From the NCBI RefSeq assembly GCF_019402665.1, contig NZ_VSST01000062.1:1-64000 (forward strand): a stretch of DNA of 64,000 nt, written 5' to 3'. The notes under the pieces are model-generated. The model made no database searches. It saw only the letters and a list, made by a program, of their open reading frames with translations, and was not told where the DNA came from. Shown here in pieces: positions 18,260 to 26,404 of the stretch. This DNA comes from Bradyrhizobium canariense. Lineage in GTDB: Bacteria; Pseudomonadota; Alphaproteobacteria; Rhizobiales; Xanthobacteraceae. The number at the start of each line of letters is the position of its first letter. Positions within the stretch are counted from its first letter, which is position 1. Both the position numbers and the translations under genes were made by a program.

Positions 18260-18924
18260 CAGAGCCTGCTCTCCTCGCTTGAGACTTCGCAGAGCAACAG
18301 CACGACCAGCAGTGCGATCACGGGAAGACCGAGCGCCAGATTCGGGATTTGCTTGGTCGCGAAGGCGCCCACAGCCGCCCCTAGACCAAAGGCGACGCAT
18401 AACGTGGCGAAAATGCCAGGGGGACGGAGCGTCCCATTGCCGGAGGCCGCAGCGAACAGCCCTTCAATCGCCTGCCGCATGTTGCCCGTGATCATGACGG
18501 AGCTGTAGAGCGCGCCCTCGACCCTCGTGAAGACCGCGCTCTGTACGGCGGCGACGAAGGAAATGCCAAGCGTTCCCGCGAGATCCGGCAGGCGATTGTG
18601 CAGGATGGCGATGGTGACCAGCAGCAGGATTTCGATCAGTGTACCGATCGCGCTGGCGCGCCCTCCGGTCGCCCGGCGCAGCCATGCAGCGACCAGAATA
18701 CCGGCGGCGAATGCAAGGATCGGCGGGACGAAGTGCAGCGCCTTCGTCCAATTTCCGATCGAGCCATAAACCCACAACAGCACAAGGTTTGCGGTCTGGG
18801 CATTGGCCATCACGCCGTGGATGATCCACGTATAGGCGTCGATATAGCCGCCGGCGAAGGCAAGCAGCAGCGCAATCGGCGCCGTTTCGTCGCGGCGTAT
18901 CGACGAAGCAACGGCGGTATCCAT
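18259..18924 (-). CDS. YoaK/DUF1275 family membrane protein
   Basis: This 221-residue protein has about six hydrophobic helices and the DUF1275 signature (FAGGYIDAYTWIIHGVMANAQTANL, with Ala-Asn-Ala-Gln-Thr-Ala-Asn at the end of helix 1, and VFTRVEGALYSSVMITGNMR). Its function is unknown in the family. It is the first gene of a two-gene operon with the SulP transporter and has a FixK-type box 65 bp upstream, shared with the divergent AspT-type gene. Confidence 0.9.
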   Translation of the reverse strand: MDTAVASSIRRDETAPIALLLAFAGGYIDAYTWIIHGVMANAQTANLVLLWVYGSIGNWTKALHFVPPILAFAAGILVAAWLRRATGGRASAIGTLIEILLLVTIAILHNRLPDLAGTLGISFVAAVQSAVFTRVEGALYSSVMITGNMRQAIEGLFAAASGNGTLRPPGIFATLCVAFGLGAAVGAFATKQIPNLALGLPVIALLVVLLLCEVSSEESRL

Positions 18925-18988
18925 CGTGCTCAGGTCCCCACGTCAAATCCTGCGGCTCAACACGGAGCGGGTTAACCCCCGGCAGGGG

Positions 18989-19002
18989 TTGATCTGAATC
19001 AA
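18989..19002. promoter_or_regulatory. FixK/FNR-type box in divergent promoter region
   Basis: TTGATCTGAATCAA is a perfect TTGAT-N4-ATCAA site, 65 bp upstream of the YoaK-like gene (minus) and 56 bp upstream of the second AspT-type exchanger gene (plus). Confidence 0.75.
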
Positions 19003-19057
19003 GCATCGCCCGGTTTGACGAACCAGATTTAGCACAAATCGCTGGAGGGCATGCGCC

Positions 19058-20746
19058 ATGAGCACGGTCAGATGGATCATCTCCGCCGCTCCGGAAATTT
19101 TCCTGCTGCTGTCGGTTGCGCTGGGCACCATTCTTGGCCGCGTCAGAATCCGCGGTTTTTCGATCGGCACCACGGCCTGCACGCTCATCGTTGCCGTCCT
19201 GATCGGGCAGCTTGGCACCTTCACGTTTCCGTCCTTGCTCAGGGTCATCCTCTTCAGCCTGTTCGTGTTCACGATCGGCTACCGGTCCGGACCCGAGTTC
19301 TTTGCCTCGTTGAGCATCCGGACCCTGGCGCAGGTTGCGCTCGCACTCGTGCTTGGCGGCACCGGCCTCGTCATCGTTCTCGTATTTGCCCATGTGTTCG
19401 CGCTCGGTCCCGGCACCGCTTCCGGTCTTGCTGCGGGAGCCCTGACACAGTCGTCGGTCATCGGCACCGCATCTGGCGCACTAGCTCAGCTCGGACTCCC
19501 CAAAGAGTTGCTGCAGCAGCAGGACGCCAATATCGCGGCCGGCTACGCCGTCACCTACGTGCTCGGCTATATCCTCACGCTCCTGTACGTGCCGTTCGTC
19601 GCGCCGAAATTGATGCGGATCGATTTGAAAGCGGAAGCTGCAAAACTCGAGGCGGAGCTGTCGGGTGGCAACCCGCCGCAGACCGAAAATCTGCATTATC
19701 GAAAGTTCCAGGCGCGCGCGTACCGGGTGTCGGCAGCGGCGGGACGGACCGTCGGCGCCGTCGAAGACCAGATCGGCAGCCGCAGCGTGATCGAGCGGAT
19801 CGTGCGCCAGGGCGCTGACGTCGAACCGCATCGCGACACCGTTCTTGAAGCGAACGACGACATCGTTATCGCAGGCCGCACCGCCGCCATCGTCGCTGCA
19901 AAGCCGATTGTTGGCACAGAAATCGACGCCGACGAGATCCTGAAGGCTCTTCCAGGCAACGTGGTCGACGTCCTCGTCGACAATCGCAAGCTCCATGGCC
20001 GCTCCGTCAAGGACATGGCTGAACGCGTCGGCGACGCCGCGCGCGGCGTGTTCCTGCGCACCCTGACGCGGATGGGACGCGAGGTCCCGTTGAGCGCGGA
20101 CACCCGCGTCTATGTCGGTGATGTCATGACGCTGGTCGGCAGCACCCGCAACATCGAGCGCGCCGCCTCGCAGGTTGGACAGATCCTGAGCTCCGAAGAC
20201 CGCACCGACATCGCATTCCTTGCCGCAGGCATTGCCATAGGTCTGCTCGCCGGCCTCGCGAGCGTCAAGATCGGTTCAGTGCCTCTGACTCTGGGCGGCG
20301 GCGGCGGTGCCTTGATAGCGGGACTTTTCTGCGGCTGGCTGCGCTCGCGCCGGCCGACGATGGGTGCAATGCCGCCCGCCGCGCAGCAAACGCTGAGCGA
20401 CCTCGGGCTCGGCGGCTTTATCGCCGCGATCGGGCTCGGCAACGGCCACGCGGCCTGGGTCGCAATCCAGTCGCACGGCATGCTGCTGGTGGGCATGGGC
20501 CTGGTCGTTACGCTGGTGCCGCTGATCGTGACGACCCTGTTTGCCCATCGCGTGCTCCGCATGAACCCGGTCATCATTTGCGGCGCGCTGGCCGGCGCCA
20601 TGACTGTCGACGCCGCGGTGACCGGGGCCTGCGAAGTTGCAGAAAGCCAAACGCCGGTGCTTGGGGTCGCTGTGCCCTACGCGGTCGGCAACGTTGTGCT
20701 GACCGTGCTTGGACCGATCATCGTGGCCAGCACTTTCGCCGGTTGA
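19058..20746 (+). CDS. second AspT-type exchanger family transporter
   Basis: This 562-residue membrane antiporter is another AAE-family member. Two helical blocks flank a cytosolic TrkA_C-like region (about residues 205-380; RAYRVSAAAGRTVGAVEDQI and TRVYVGDVMTLVGSTRNI). The family segments AAGALTQSSVIGTASGA and AGAMTVDAAVTGACEVAESQ are present. It differs clearly from the exchanger at 11879-13579, so this is not a recent duplication. It heads a plus-strand operon with an alpha/beta hydrolase (11-bp gap) and an IalB-like gene, driven by the box at 18989. The exchanged pair is unknown. Confidence 0.9.
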   Translation: MSTVRWIISAAPEIFLLLSVALGTILGRVRIRGFSIGTTACTLIVAVLIGQLGTFTFPSLLRVILFSLFVFTIGYRSGPEFFASLSIRTLAQVALALVLGGTGLVIVLVFAHVFALGPGTASGLAAGALTQSSVIGTASGALAQLGLPKELLQQQDANIAAGYAVTYVLGYILTLLYVPFVAPKLMRIDLKAEAAKLEAELSGGNPPQTENLHYRKFQARAYRVSAAAGRTVGAVEDQIGSRSVIERIVRQGADVEPHRDTVLEANDDIVIAGRTAAIVAAKPIVGTEIDADEILKALPGNVVDVLVDNRKLHGRSVKDMAERVGDAARGVFLRTLTRMGREVPLSADTRVYVGDVMTLVGSTRNIERAASQVGQILSSEDRTDIAFLAAGIAIGLLAGLASVKIGSVPLTLGGGGGALIAGLFCGWLRSRRPTMGAMPPAAQQTLSDLGLGGFIAAIGLGNGHAAWVAIQSHGMLLVGMGLVVTLVPLIVTTLFAHRVLRMNPVIICGALAGAMTVDAAVTGACEVAESQTPVLGVAVPYAVGNVVLTVLGPIIVASTFAG

Positions 20747-20757
20747 AGGAGGCGCAC

Positions 20758-21645
20758 GTGAATTTGCGGCATGCTTCAACAGTGACCTACCTGGCGGGAG
20801 CACTGAGCATCCTGGCCTGCTTTCTTGCCCCTGTGCGCGCCGACGACAATGTTCGGATCCAGGAAGAGGTCTGGGCCCTGCCGCTTCCGCTGCCGATGTT
20901 CGCCTATGTGGTGCGGCCGGTCGGCGATGGCCCCTTCCCGCTGGCGATCATGAACCATGGCGTCTCGCTCAAAGCGGTCGACCGAAGCTTTTTCCCGCTG
21001 GTGGAATTCCGCAATGCCGCGAAGTGGTTCGCCAGCCGCGGCTATTTCGTCGTAGCGCCGGTCGGAACCGGCTACGGCGCGGCCGCCATCGATATTCCCG
21101 AGCACGGTCTTTACGGGCCCTTCTTCTCCAAGGTCGGAAGCTGCACCAATCCGAACTTCCACGACGCCGGGCGTGCGGTGGCACAAGTCGATCTCTGGAT
21201 CATCGACTACATGGTGGCCGAGAAGCGCGTTCTGCCGAAGGACGTGATCGTCATCGGACAGTCCGCAGGCGGCTGGGCTTCCATTGCGCTCTCGAGCGCA
21301 AACCCTCCGCAGGTCAAGGCGATCATCACCTTCGCCGCAGGACGCGGCGGCCGCGTCGATGGCAAACCCAACAACAATTGCGCACCGGACAAGCTGGTCG
21401 AAGTGACCGCCGATTTCGGCCGGACGTCGCGGGTGCCAATGCTGTGGTTCTATATCGAGAACGACACGTTCTTCGGCCCTGCCCTATCGAAGCGCATGCA
21501 TGAGGCCTTCACCGCGGCCGGCGGCAGGGCCGAATATCATCTGATGCCGCCGTTCGGCAGCGAAGGACATTTCTTCATCGGCTCGCCCGACACGATCCCG
21601 ATGTGGTCACCGCTCGTCGAACGATTTCTTGACGCGCAGAAATAG
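20758..21645 (+). CDS. exported alpha/beta hydrolase (dienelactone hydrolase-like)
   Basis: This 295-residue protein has a signal peptide (residues 1-26, ending PVRAD) and an alpha/beta hydrolase fold. The nucleophile elbow is GQSAGG (about residue 167). The acid probably lies in WFYIENDTFFGPA, and the catalytic His in GSEGHFF near the C-terminus. It is probably a periplasmic esterase or peptidase-like hydrolase; the substrate is unknown. A GTG start at 20758 follows GGAGGCGCAC. It is the second gene of the operon begun by the AspT-type exchanger, so its product may feed or drain that exchanger. Confidence 0.85.
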   Translation: MNLRHASTVTYLAGALSILACFLAPVRADDNVRIQEEVWALPLPLPMFAYVVRPVGDGPFPLAIMNHGVSLKAVDRSFFPLVEFRNAAKWFASRGYFVVAPVGTGYGAAAIDIPEHGLYGPFFSKVGSCTNPNFHDAGRAVAQVDLWIIDYMVAEKRVLPKDVIVIGQSAGGWASIALSSANPPQVKAIITFAAGRGGRVDGKPNNNCAPDKLVEVTADFGRTSRVPMLWFYIENDTFFGPALSKRMHEAFTAAGGRAEYHLMPPFGSEGHFFIGSPDTIPMWSPLVERFLDAQK

Positions 21646-21672
21646 CCGCAGAGGCTGGCGTGGAGGCAGAAC

Positions 21673-22284
21673 ATGATTGACCCAACATCAATACCTTCGC
21701 CGGGCGGTACGCTCGTCTGGCTGTCGATGTTGTTCGCGGCGGCTCTTGCCGGACCAGCTTCGGCGCAGAATGCAGTCGCGCCCAAGCCGGCTCCAGAGGC
21801 AAAGTCCGCCGAAATCGCGCCTCGCGGACAGCGCGAAGCCAAGGACATCACCTATAGCGACTGGCGGAAGCTTTGCGTCAAGCCCGGCGGTGCGCCGATG
21901 CTGTGTCGGACCTCGATCACCGGCAAGTTTGCAACGGGCCAGATGGCGGTGCGCGTGGACCTGATCGAGCGCGACGGCGACCGCACTGCCCGGCTGCAAG
22001 TGTTTGTCCCCGTCGGGATGTATCTGCAACGGCCTGCCAAGCTGACCGTCGATCAGGGAACTTCCAGATCGTTGCCCTACACCTGGTGCCTGACCAATAC
22101 CTGTATCGCCGCAGACGCCGCCGATCCCAGGTTCATCGAGGACATGGAAGCCGGCAAGACTCTGGTGCTCGAGGTCACCGATTCCAACCTTCTGTCTCTG
22201 ACGACATCGTTGCCGCTGGCACAGTTCGGCTCGGCTCACAACGGCGCGCCCGCACAGACTCTGGAGCAGGACATCGACGAGTGA
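21673..22284 (+). CDS. IalB family (invasion-associated locus B) exported protein
   Basis: This 203-residue protein has a signal peptide (ending ASAQN) and the IalB-type core: a Tyr-Ser-Asp-Trp opening, LCRTSITGKFATGQMAVRVD, PVGMYLQRPAKLTVD, and a Cys pair in WCLTNTCIA. IalB proteins are periplasmic or surface proteins of alphaproteobacteria. They were first linked to host-cell invasion by Bartonella but are common in free-living species, where their role is unclear. It is the third gene after the AspT-type exchanger and converges with a response regulator gene 12 bp downstream. Confidence 0.88.
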   Translation: MIDPTSIPSPGGTLVWLSMLFAAALAGPASAQNAVAPKPAPEAKSAEIAPRGQREAKDITYSDWRKLCVKPGGAPMLCRTSITGKFATGQMAVRVDLIERDGDRTARLQVFVPVGMYLQRPAKLTVDQGTSRSLPYTWCLTNTCIAADAADPRFIEDMEAGKTLVLEVTDSNLLSLTTSLPLAQFGSAHNGAPAQTLEQDIDE

Positions 22285-22296
22285 GCAGCGGCGGCT

Positions 22297-22671
22297 TCAG
22301 CCATGCTCGGCGCAGGCGCGTTCAATGGAGTCGATGAGTGCGCTTGCTGCAAAGGGCTTGGCCAGATAGGCGGCGCACCCGGACTGAATCGCGGCAGCCT
22401 GATTTGCCTGGCAGTCGTTGCCGGTAATATAGATGATCGGGACACTGGCACACTCGCTCGCGAGCCTGCCGCGGAGTGAGATACCCGACTCTCCGTTCAG
22501 ATTGATATCCAGAACGATGCAGCACGCCTCTTCGATGCAGCCATAACGAAACAGCGCAGCGGCGGAATCAAAAGCAACCGCTTCAAACCCATGCTTTCGA
22601 AGCAGCCGCTCCAAGCTTCGGCGCATTGATAAATCATCATCCACGACGTAAATCGGCTTACGTGCAAACAA
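22297..22671 (-). CDS. stand-alone response regulator receiver
   Basis: This 124-residue protein is a single receiver domain. It has the acidic pocket (VVDDD), the phospho-acceptor Asp in VLDINLNGESG (about residue 55), Thr in IYITGND and Lys in YLAKPF. No output domain is present, so it works as a phospho-relay, a sink or a partner-binding switch. The start is a TTG at 22671; no better ATG is available. A copy of the CCTGTAC...ACAAT motif lies 137 bp upstream. It follows a FixJ-type regulator gene on the same strand. Confidence 0.88.
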   Translation of the reverse strand: MFARKPIYVVDDDLSMRRSLERLLRKHGFEAVAFDSAAALFRYGCIEEACCIVLDINLNGESGISLRGRLASECASVPIIYITGNDCQANQAAAIQSGCAAYLAKPFAASALIDSIERACAEHG

Positions 22672-22807
22672 TGGGCCCGTCTTTCTGATTGGAAACCTGG
22701 CACTCGCGTCGCAACGACGCTACGCGGCAAAGGTTCCTGCGCTAATCCGACGGCTAACGACGCCGGTATGTAGGCGGCCCAGAGCGAATTATGTCAATAA
22801 CATTTCA

Positions 22808-22826
22808 TATTGTCCCATCGTACAGG
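22808..22826 (-). promoter_or_regulatory. CCTGTAC-type motif, copy 1
   Basis: On the minus strand this reads CCTGTACGATGGGACAATA. It matches the motif at 23668 in 15 of 19 positions and lies 137 bp upstream of the receiver gene start. The binding protein is unknown. Confidence 0.45.
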
Positions 22827-22868
22827 TCTGATCGCAGACCTGACGAAGCGCACGAAAACCGGCCTGCG

Positions 22869-23492
22869 TCACACCTTTGCCGAATCCAGCAGGCCGAGCC
22901 GCTCGGCAGCGGACACCAATTCGGCAAACGATAGTACCTGCATCTTTGTCATCACTTGGTGGCGGTGCGCCTTCACCGTGCGCTCGGTCGTTCCAAGCTC
23001 GTAGGCGATCTGCTTGTTGATCTTCCCGCGCACGATCAGGTCGAAGACCTGTCGCTCGCGTCGCGATAGAGACCTCAAGCGAGAACGTACCGAATCGAGC
23101 TTGCTTTGTTGGCTCCGCGCCACCTCCTGTTGAGCCATTGCCCGCTCAATCGCATCGATCAACTGTTCCGACGACACCGGCTTGGTCAGAAAATCCTCTG
23201 CGCCGGCCTTGATTGCACGGACCGTCGTCGCGGTATCCGCATGTCCGGTCAGAAAGACGATGGGCAGCGGCGAATGGCATTGGACGAGCGAGGCTTGCAA
23301 CTCCGGCCCGCTCAGGCCCGGAAGCTGCACATCGAGCAAGATACATCCCGGATGGTCGGACCCTGGCGGATCATCCAGCAGCTGCTGCGCGGACGCGTAG
23401 GTCACAACTTCGTACCCAGCCAGTTTGAGCCGACGCTGAATCGCCATCCGAAAGGATGCGTCGTCGTCCACGACATATACGAAGCCGGACAA
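22869..23492 (-). CDS. FixJ/NarL-type response regulator
   Basis: This 207-residue protein has a receiver domain (VVDDDASF, phospho-acceptor in LLDVQLPGLSG, FLTGHAD, FLTKPV) and a C-terminal LuxR-type helix-turn-helix (LSRREREVFDLIV-like start, then KINKQIAYELGTTERTVKAHR). This is the FixJ architecture: phosphorylation releases the DNA-binding domain. The preferred start is the TTG at 23492, preceded by GAGGGG at 7 bases; a longer TTG start at 23519 is possible. Its kinase is not adjacent. It lies beside a FixK/FNR-type gene, as in FixLJ-FixK cascades, which suggests it controls that gene. Confidence 0.9.
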   Translation of the reverse strand: MSGFVYVVDDDASFRMAIQRRLKLAGYEVVTYASAQQLLDDPPGSDHPGCILLDVQLPGLSGPELQASLVQCHSPLPIVFLTGHADTATTVRAIKAGAEDFLTKPVSSEQLIDAIERAMAQQEVARSQQSKLDSVRSRLRSLSRRERQVFDLIVRGKINKQIAYELGTTERTVKAHRHQVMTKMQVLSFAELVSAAERLGLLDSAKV

Positions 23493-23810
23493 GTTTTTTC
23501 CCCTCGATGGGTACTTCAAATGCAGAAAGACCAGACGTGCCGTTGATGCCTAAGCAAAGCAGCCCAATTGGGATGCTGCAATCGGGAACGAAGCGTCCGT
23601 TTTCGGCATATTGCCGCACCATCTGACAGACACTCTGACGGGTTCTCAGTCAGCGCATCGAACCCCTCCTGTACCTTGGTACAATGCACCTACAGACAAT
23701 GGTTGAAAACCCCAATTATCGCCTAAACAACCTTCGCGGGAAGCGGATTTTCGGCGGCTCCTTATTCCCGCGATGGAAATACCGCGTCACCATCAGTTCG
23801 GGAGTTGGCC
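23493..23810. other. divergent promoter region between FixJ-type and FixK-type genes
   Basis: This 318-bp non-coding region has no credible gene. It holds one copy of a shared 19-bp motif at 23668-23686, with an inner palindrome (GTACCTTGGTAC). No FixK-type box was found in it, so the activator gene does not appear to be controlled by its own kind of site. Confidence 0.6.
23668..23686 (+). promoter_or_regulatory. CCTGTACCTTGGTACAATG motif, copy 2
   Basis: This motif, with the inner inverted repeat GTACC-TT-GGTAC, lies 125 bp upstream of the FixK/FNR-type activator gene and about 176 bp upstream of the divergent FixJ-type gene. A 17-of-19 match recurs at 31945. It could be the binding site of the adjacent response regulator (inference). 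Confidence 0.5.
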
Positions 23811-24494
23811 ATGTTCGTTCGCACCGCTGCCGACGCCTCCTCGCGGCTTCATTCGCTCCGCGAGCTAGGGTTAAACACCGATTCAAACCCGATCATCAGT
23901 TTAAACGAGTTTACCTATAAGAAGGGCTCCGAAGTCTACGGCGAAAAGGAGCCCGCAGAGTACGTCTATCAGGTGAAGAACGGCGCTGTGCGGAGCTACA
24001 AGCTGCTGTCGGACGGCCGCCGCCAGATCGGCGCATTTCATCTTGCGGGCGACATCTTCGGGCTGGAAAACGGCAGTGCGCACAGGTTCACGACGGAAGC
24101 GATCGTCGATACCACGGTTCGCCTGGTGAGGCGCCAAAGTCTCGAGCTGGTCGCGCAGGACGACGCCGTGGTGGCTCGCAACCTGCTGAGCATGACCACG
24201 ACCAACCTTCAGCATGCGGAAGACCACATGCTGCTGCTCGGCCGCAAGACGTCGCTGGAGCGGGTCGCAGCCTTCCTGATCGAGATGGACAAGCGGCTGA
24301 CAGCCGCCGGGATCATGGCGCTGCCGATGTCGCGGCGCGATATCGCCGACTATCTCGGATTAACGCTGGAAACCGTCTCCCGCGCATTATCGCGGTTGCA
24401 TGAACTCGGTATCCTCGGCTTCGTCGGAAATACCCAGCGCCAGATCGTGCTGCTGGACCGGCGGAAGCTCGCTAGCCTCGATCTCCAGAACTAG
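23811..24494 (+). CDS. CRP/FNR-family activator, FixK-like
   Basis: This 227-residue protein has a cyclic-nucleotide-binding-type beta barrel (about residues 25-130; GAVRSYKLLSDGRRQIGAFHL, typical of FixK), a dimer helix and an HTH_Crp domain whose recognition helix reads LGLTLETVSRALSRL. The E-x-x-S-R pattern is that of FNR/FixK proteins, which bind TTGAT half-sites. No N-terminal Cys cluster is present, so it is not an oxygen-sensing 4Fe-4S FNR; control would be at expression level, as for FixK. The ATG at 23811 follows GGGAG. It probably activates the boxed promoters of this window. Confidence 0.92.
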   Translation: MFVRTAADASSRLHSLRELGLNTDSNPIISLNEFTYKKGSEVYGEKEPAEYVYQVKNGAVRSYKLLSDGRRQIGAFHLAGDIFGLENGSAHRFTTEAIVDTTVRLVRRQSLELVAQDDAVVARNLLSMTTTNLQHAEDHMLLLGRKTSLERVAAFLIEMDKRLTAAGIMALPMSRRDIADYLGLTLETVSRALSRLHELGILGFVGNTQRQIVLLDRRKLASLDLQN

Positions 24495-24930
24495 ACTTAG
24501 GCGCCGCAATCGCCGCGAGATGTTCAACCGTCTTGCGCAGGACCTCGAAAAGAACCGCGGTCGACCAACCAAACATCAGGATGCCGTTCATGGCGGTCAT
24601 AGGTCCGGTCAGCCGCCAGCCCGCCACGGGCGTGATGTCCCCATAGCCGAGCGTGGTGTAGTTCACGAAGGTGAAATATAGCAGATCGCTTCCCGGAGGC
24701 GCCGCGCCGACCGCCGCATAGGCGAGCGCCCAAATGAGAACCTCGACGACGTGCGCGACTATCAAAATGACAGCAGTGATGACCATCACGGCCATCAGGT
24801 GCGACCGGGGCCGCGCCGTATGCTTCAATCCGGCGGTACGGGCGATGTCGATGGCCGCAACGGTCACCAGCGCGTGAATCATGATGTTGATCACGCTGAT
24901 CAAGGTACCGAGCAGGAATTGAACCGCCAA
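24472..24930 (-). CDS. two-pore-domain-like K+ channel (Ion_trans_2)
   Basis: This 152-residue membrane protein has three hydrophobic helices and a pore loop with the potassium selectivity filter TLGYGD (about residue 104). It is probably a small tetrameric K+ channel without a C-terminal RCK domain. The TTG at 24930 was chosen because AGGAG lies 6 bases upstream and hydrophobic sequence begins right after it; the frame is open further upstream without a good start. Its end overlaps the convergent activator gene by 23 bp. It lies downstream of the acetate kinase-like gene on the same strand. Confidence 0.82.
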   Translation of the reverse strand: MAVQFLLGTLISVINIMIHALVTVAAIDIARTAGLKHTARPRSHLMAVMVITAVILIVAHVVEVLIWALAYAAVGAAPPGSDLLYFTFVNYTTLGYGDITPVAGWRLTGPMTAMNGILMFGWSTAVLFEVLRKTVEHLAAIAAPKSSSGDRG

Positions 24931-25036
24931 TACGCACTCCTGGTGCCGACATCGAAGAAGCCGTCCGATGATCCCGCAAGCGCCGACCACGGGACCCCGT
25001 TGACGCTTGACCGCAACCCCGATCAAGGGGAACCGA

Positions 25037-26245
25037 TCACGACGCCCCCTTTGATGCTGTCGAGCTGCTGTTCATTAGCAGCGCCAACGTGTGTCTCGCG
25101 ATCATAAGATCCACGTCGGACGGCAAGACGTAAACCGGAATGCGGCTCGCGGCAGACGATATCAACTGCGATTGCCGCGCGTTCTGCGCCACATCAAGCT
25201 TGACACCGAGCCATGCGAGCCGCTCCGCCACGCGCAAACGGATCGACGCGGAGCTTTCGCCGATCCCGGCGGTGAAGACGAACGCATCGAGCCCCTGCAA
25301 CGCAGCTGCGAGCATACCAGCGTTAAGGCTGACCCAGTGAACGAAATAGTCGATCGCAAATTTCGCGTTGACGTCTTTACTTGCCTCGAGCTGACGCATA
25401 TCGCAGCTGAGGCCCGAGAGGCCGTTCAGCCCGCAATCTCCGTGGAGAAGCTCCTGCACTCTGGATGCTGCCATTCCCTTCTCCGAAATGAGATAAAGCA
25501 CAACTCCCGCGTCGATCTGCCCTGGTCGCGCTTCCATCGGCAGTTCGTCAATCGCGGTGAAGCCCATGGTGCTTTCGACGCTCCGCCCTCCATCGAGCGC
25601 GCACATTGATGCCCCGCTCTCGAGATGCGCGACGATCACGCGTCCCATCGCGATTTCCGGCGCAACCCTCAGCAAGGTCTTCGCGATGTATTCGTAGGAA
25701 AGGCCATGAAATCCATAGCGCGGTACGCCCTCTGCATGAAGCCCACGAGGGATCGCGTCGTGGTCGGCCACCGCAGCATGTGTTCGATGAAATGCGGTCT
25801 CGAAGCAGGCGACCTGCGGAAGCGTCGGGAAGTCAGCCAGGATCGCTCGTATGGGCGCCAGATTGTGCGGTAGATGAAGCGGCGCCAACGCCGTCAGTCC
25901 TTCCAGGCGAGCCAGCATCCCCTGATCAATCAGGACCGGCCGGTCATGCTCCGCACCGCCGTGAACGACGCGGTGCCCGACAGCGATGGGGCTGATATGA
26001 AGCTCATCCCGCAACCAGGCGCCTGCAATATTCAGTGCGGCCGGAATATCCCGCACTGCTTCGATCGGATAGGCGCGATTGGCAAGCGGATCGCCACCGG
26101 CGCTGCTCGCCTGCAGTCGCGGGCAACGTCCGATCCCGTCGATCCGCCCCTTGATCTGCTGCCGTAGGCTTCCTTCTCCTTCGACCGAATAAATACGGAA
26201 TCTGAGGTGGGAAGAGCCGGCATTGATGACAAGAATGGTATCCAT
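25037..26245 (-). CDS. divergent acetate kinase-family protein
   Basis: This 402-residue member of the acetokinase family has an ASKHA ATPase fold. It keeps INAGSS at the N-terminus, VGHRVVHGG, the Arg in EARPGQID, and FTAGIGE near the C-terminus. Several positions normally fixed are changed: the catalytic Asp of FDTAFH is Glu (FETAFH, residue 149), the GN of HLGNGAS is ES (HLESGAS), and the Lys of the first motif is Arg. Acetate kinase makes ATP from acetyl phosphate; this one may be altered or use another acid. No phosphotransacetylase is adjacent. ATG at 26245 is preferred; GTG at 26254 is possible. Confidence 0.85.
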   Translation of the reverse strand: MDTILVINAGSSHLRFRIYSVEGEGSLRQQIKGRIDGIGRCPRLQASSAGGDPLANRAYPIEAVRDIPAALNIAGAWLRDELHISPIAVGHRVVHGGAEHDRPVLIDQGMLARLEGLTALAPLHLPHNLAPIRAILADFPTLPQVACFETAFHRTHAAVADHDAIPRGLHAEGVPRYGFHGLSYEYIAKTLLRVAPEIAMGRVIVAHLESGASMCALDGGRSVESTMGFTAIDELPMEARPGQIDAGVVLYLISEKGMAASRVQELLHGDCGLNGLSGLSCDMRQLEASKDVNAKFAIDYFVHWVSLNAGMLAAALQGLDAFVFTAGIGESSASIRLRVAERLAWLGVKLDVAQNARQSQLISSAASRIPVYVLPSDVDLMIARHTLALLMNSSSTASKGAS

Positions 26246-26390
26246 GGCGCTCACGTCGCACTCGTTGGAGCATGCCGAAGTCCTGCATCAATACCGGCGG
26301 CCACAGCAAGGGGACCAGGCGGGCCAGATATTTCCACCACCACGTTCCGACCTCGTTGTCGTATCGTTTTGCCTGAAAGGCTCAGTCGAA

Positions 26391-26404
26391 TTGATATGCG
26401 TCAA
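26391..26404. promoter_or_regulatory. FixK/FNR-type box upstream of acetate kinase-like gene
   Basis: TTGATATGCGTCAA fits TTGAT-N4-GTCAA. It overlaps the stop codon of the AI-2E-type gene and lies 146 bp upstream of the kinase start. Confidence 0.55.

Noticed and set aside
22698..22713. Sigma-54-like sequence TGGCACTCGCGTCGCA
   Set aside because: It points to the plus strand, where no gene starts downstream, and its -12 element is imperfect.
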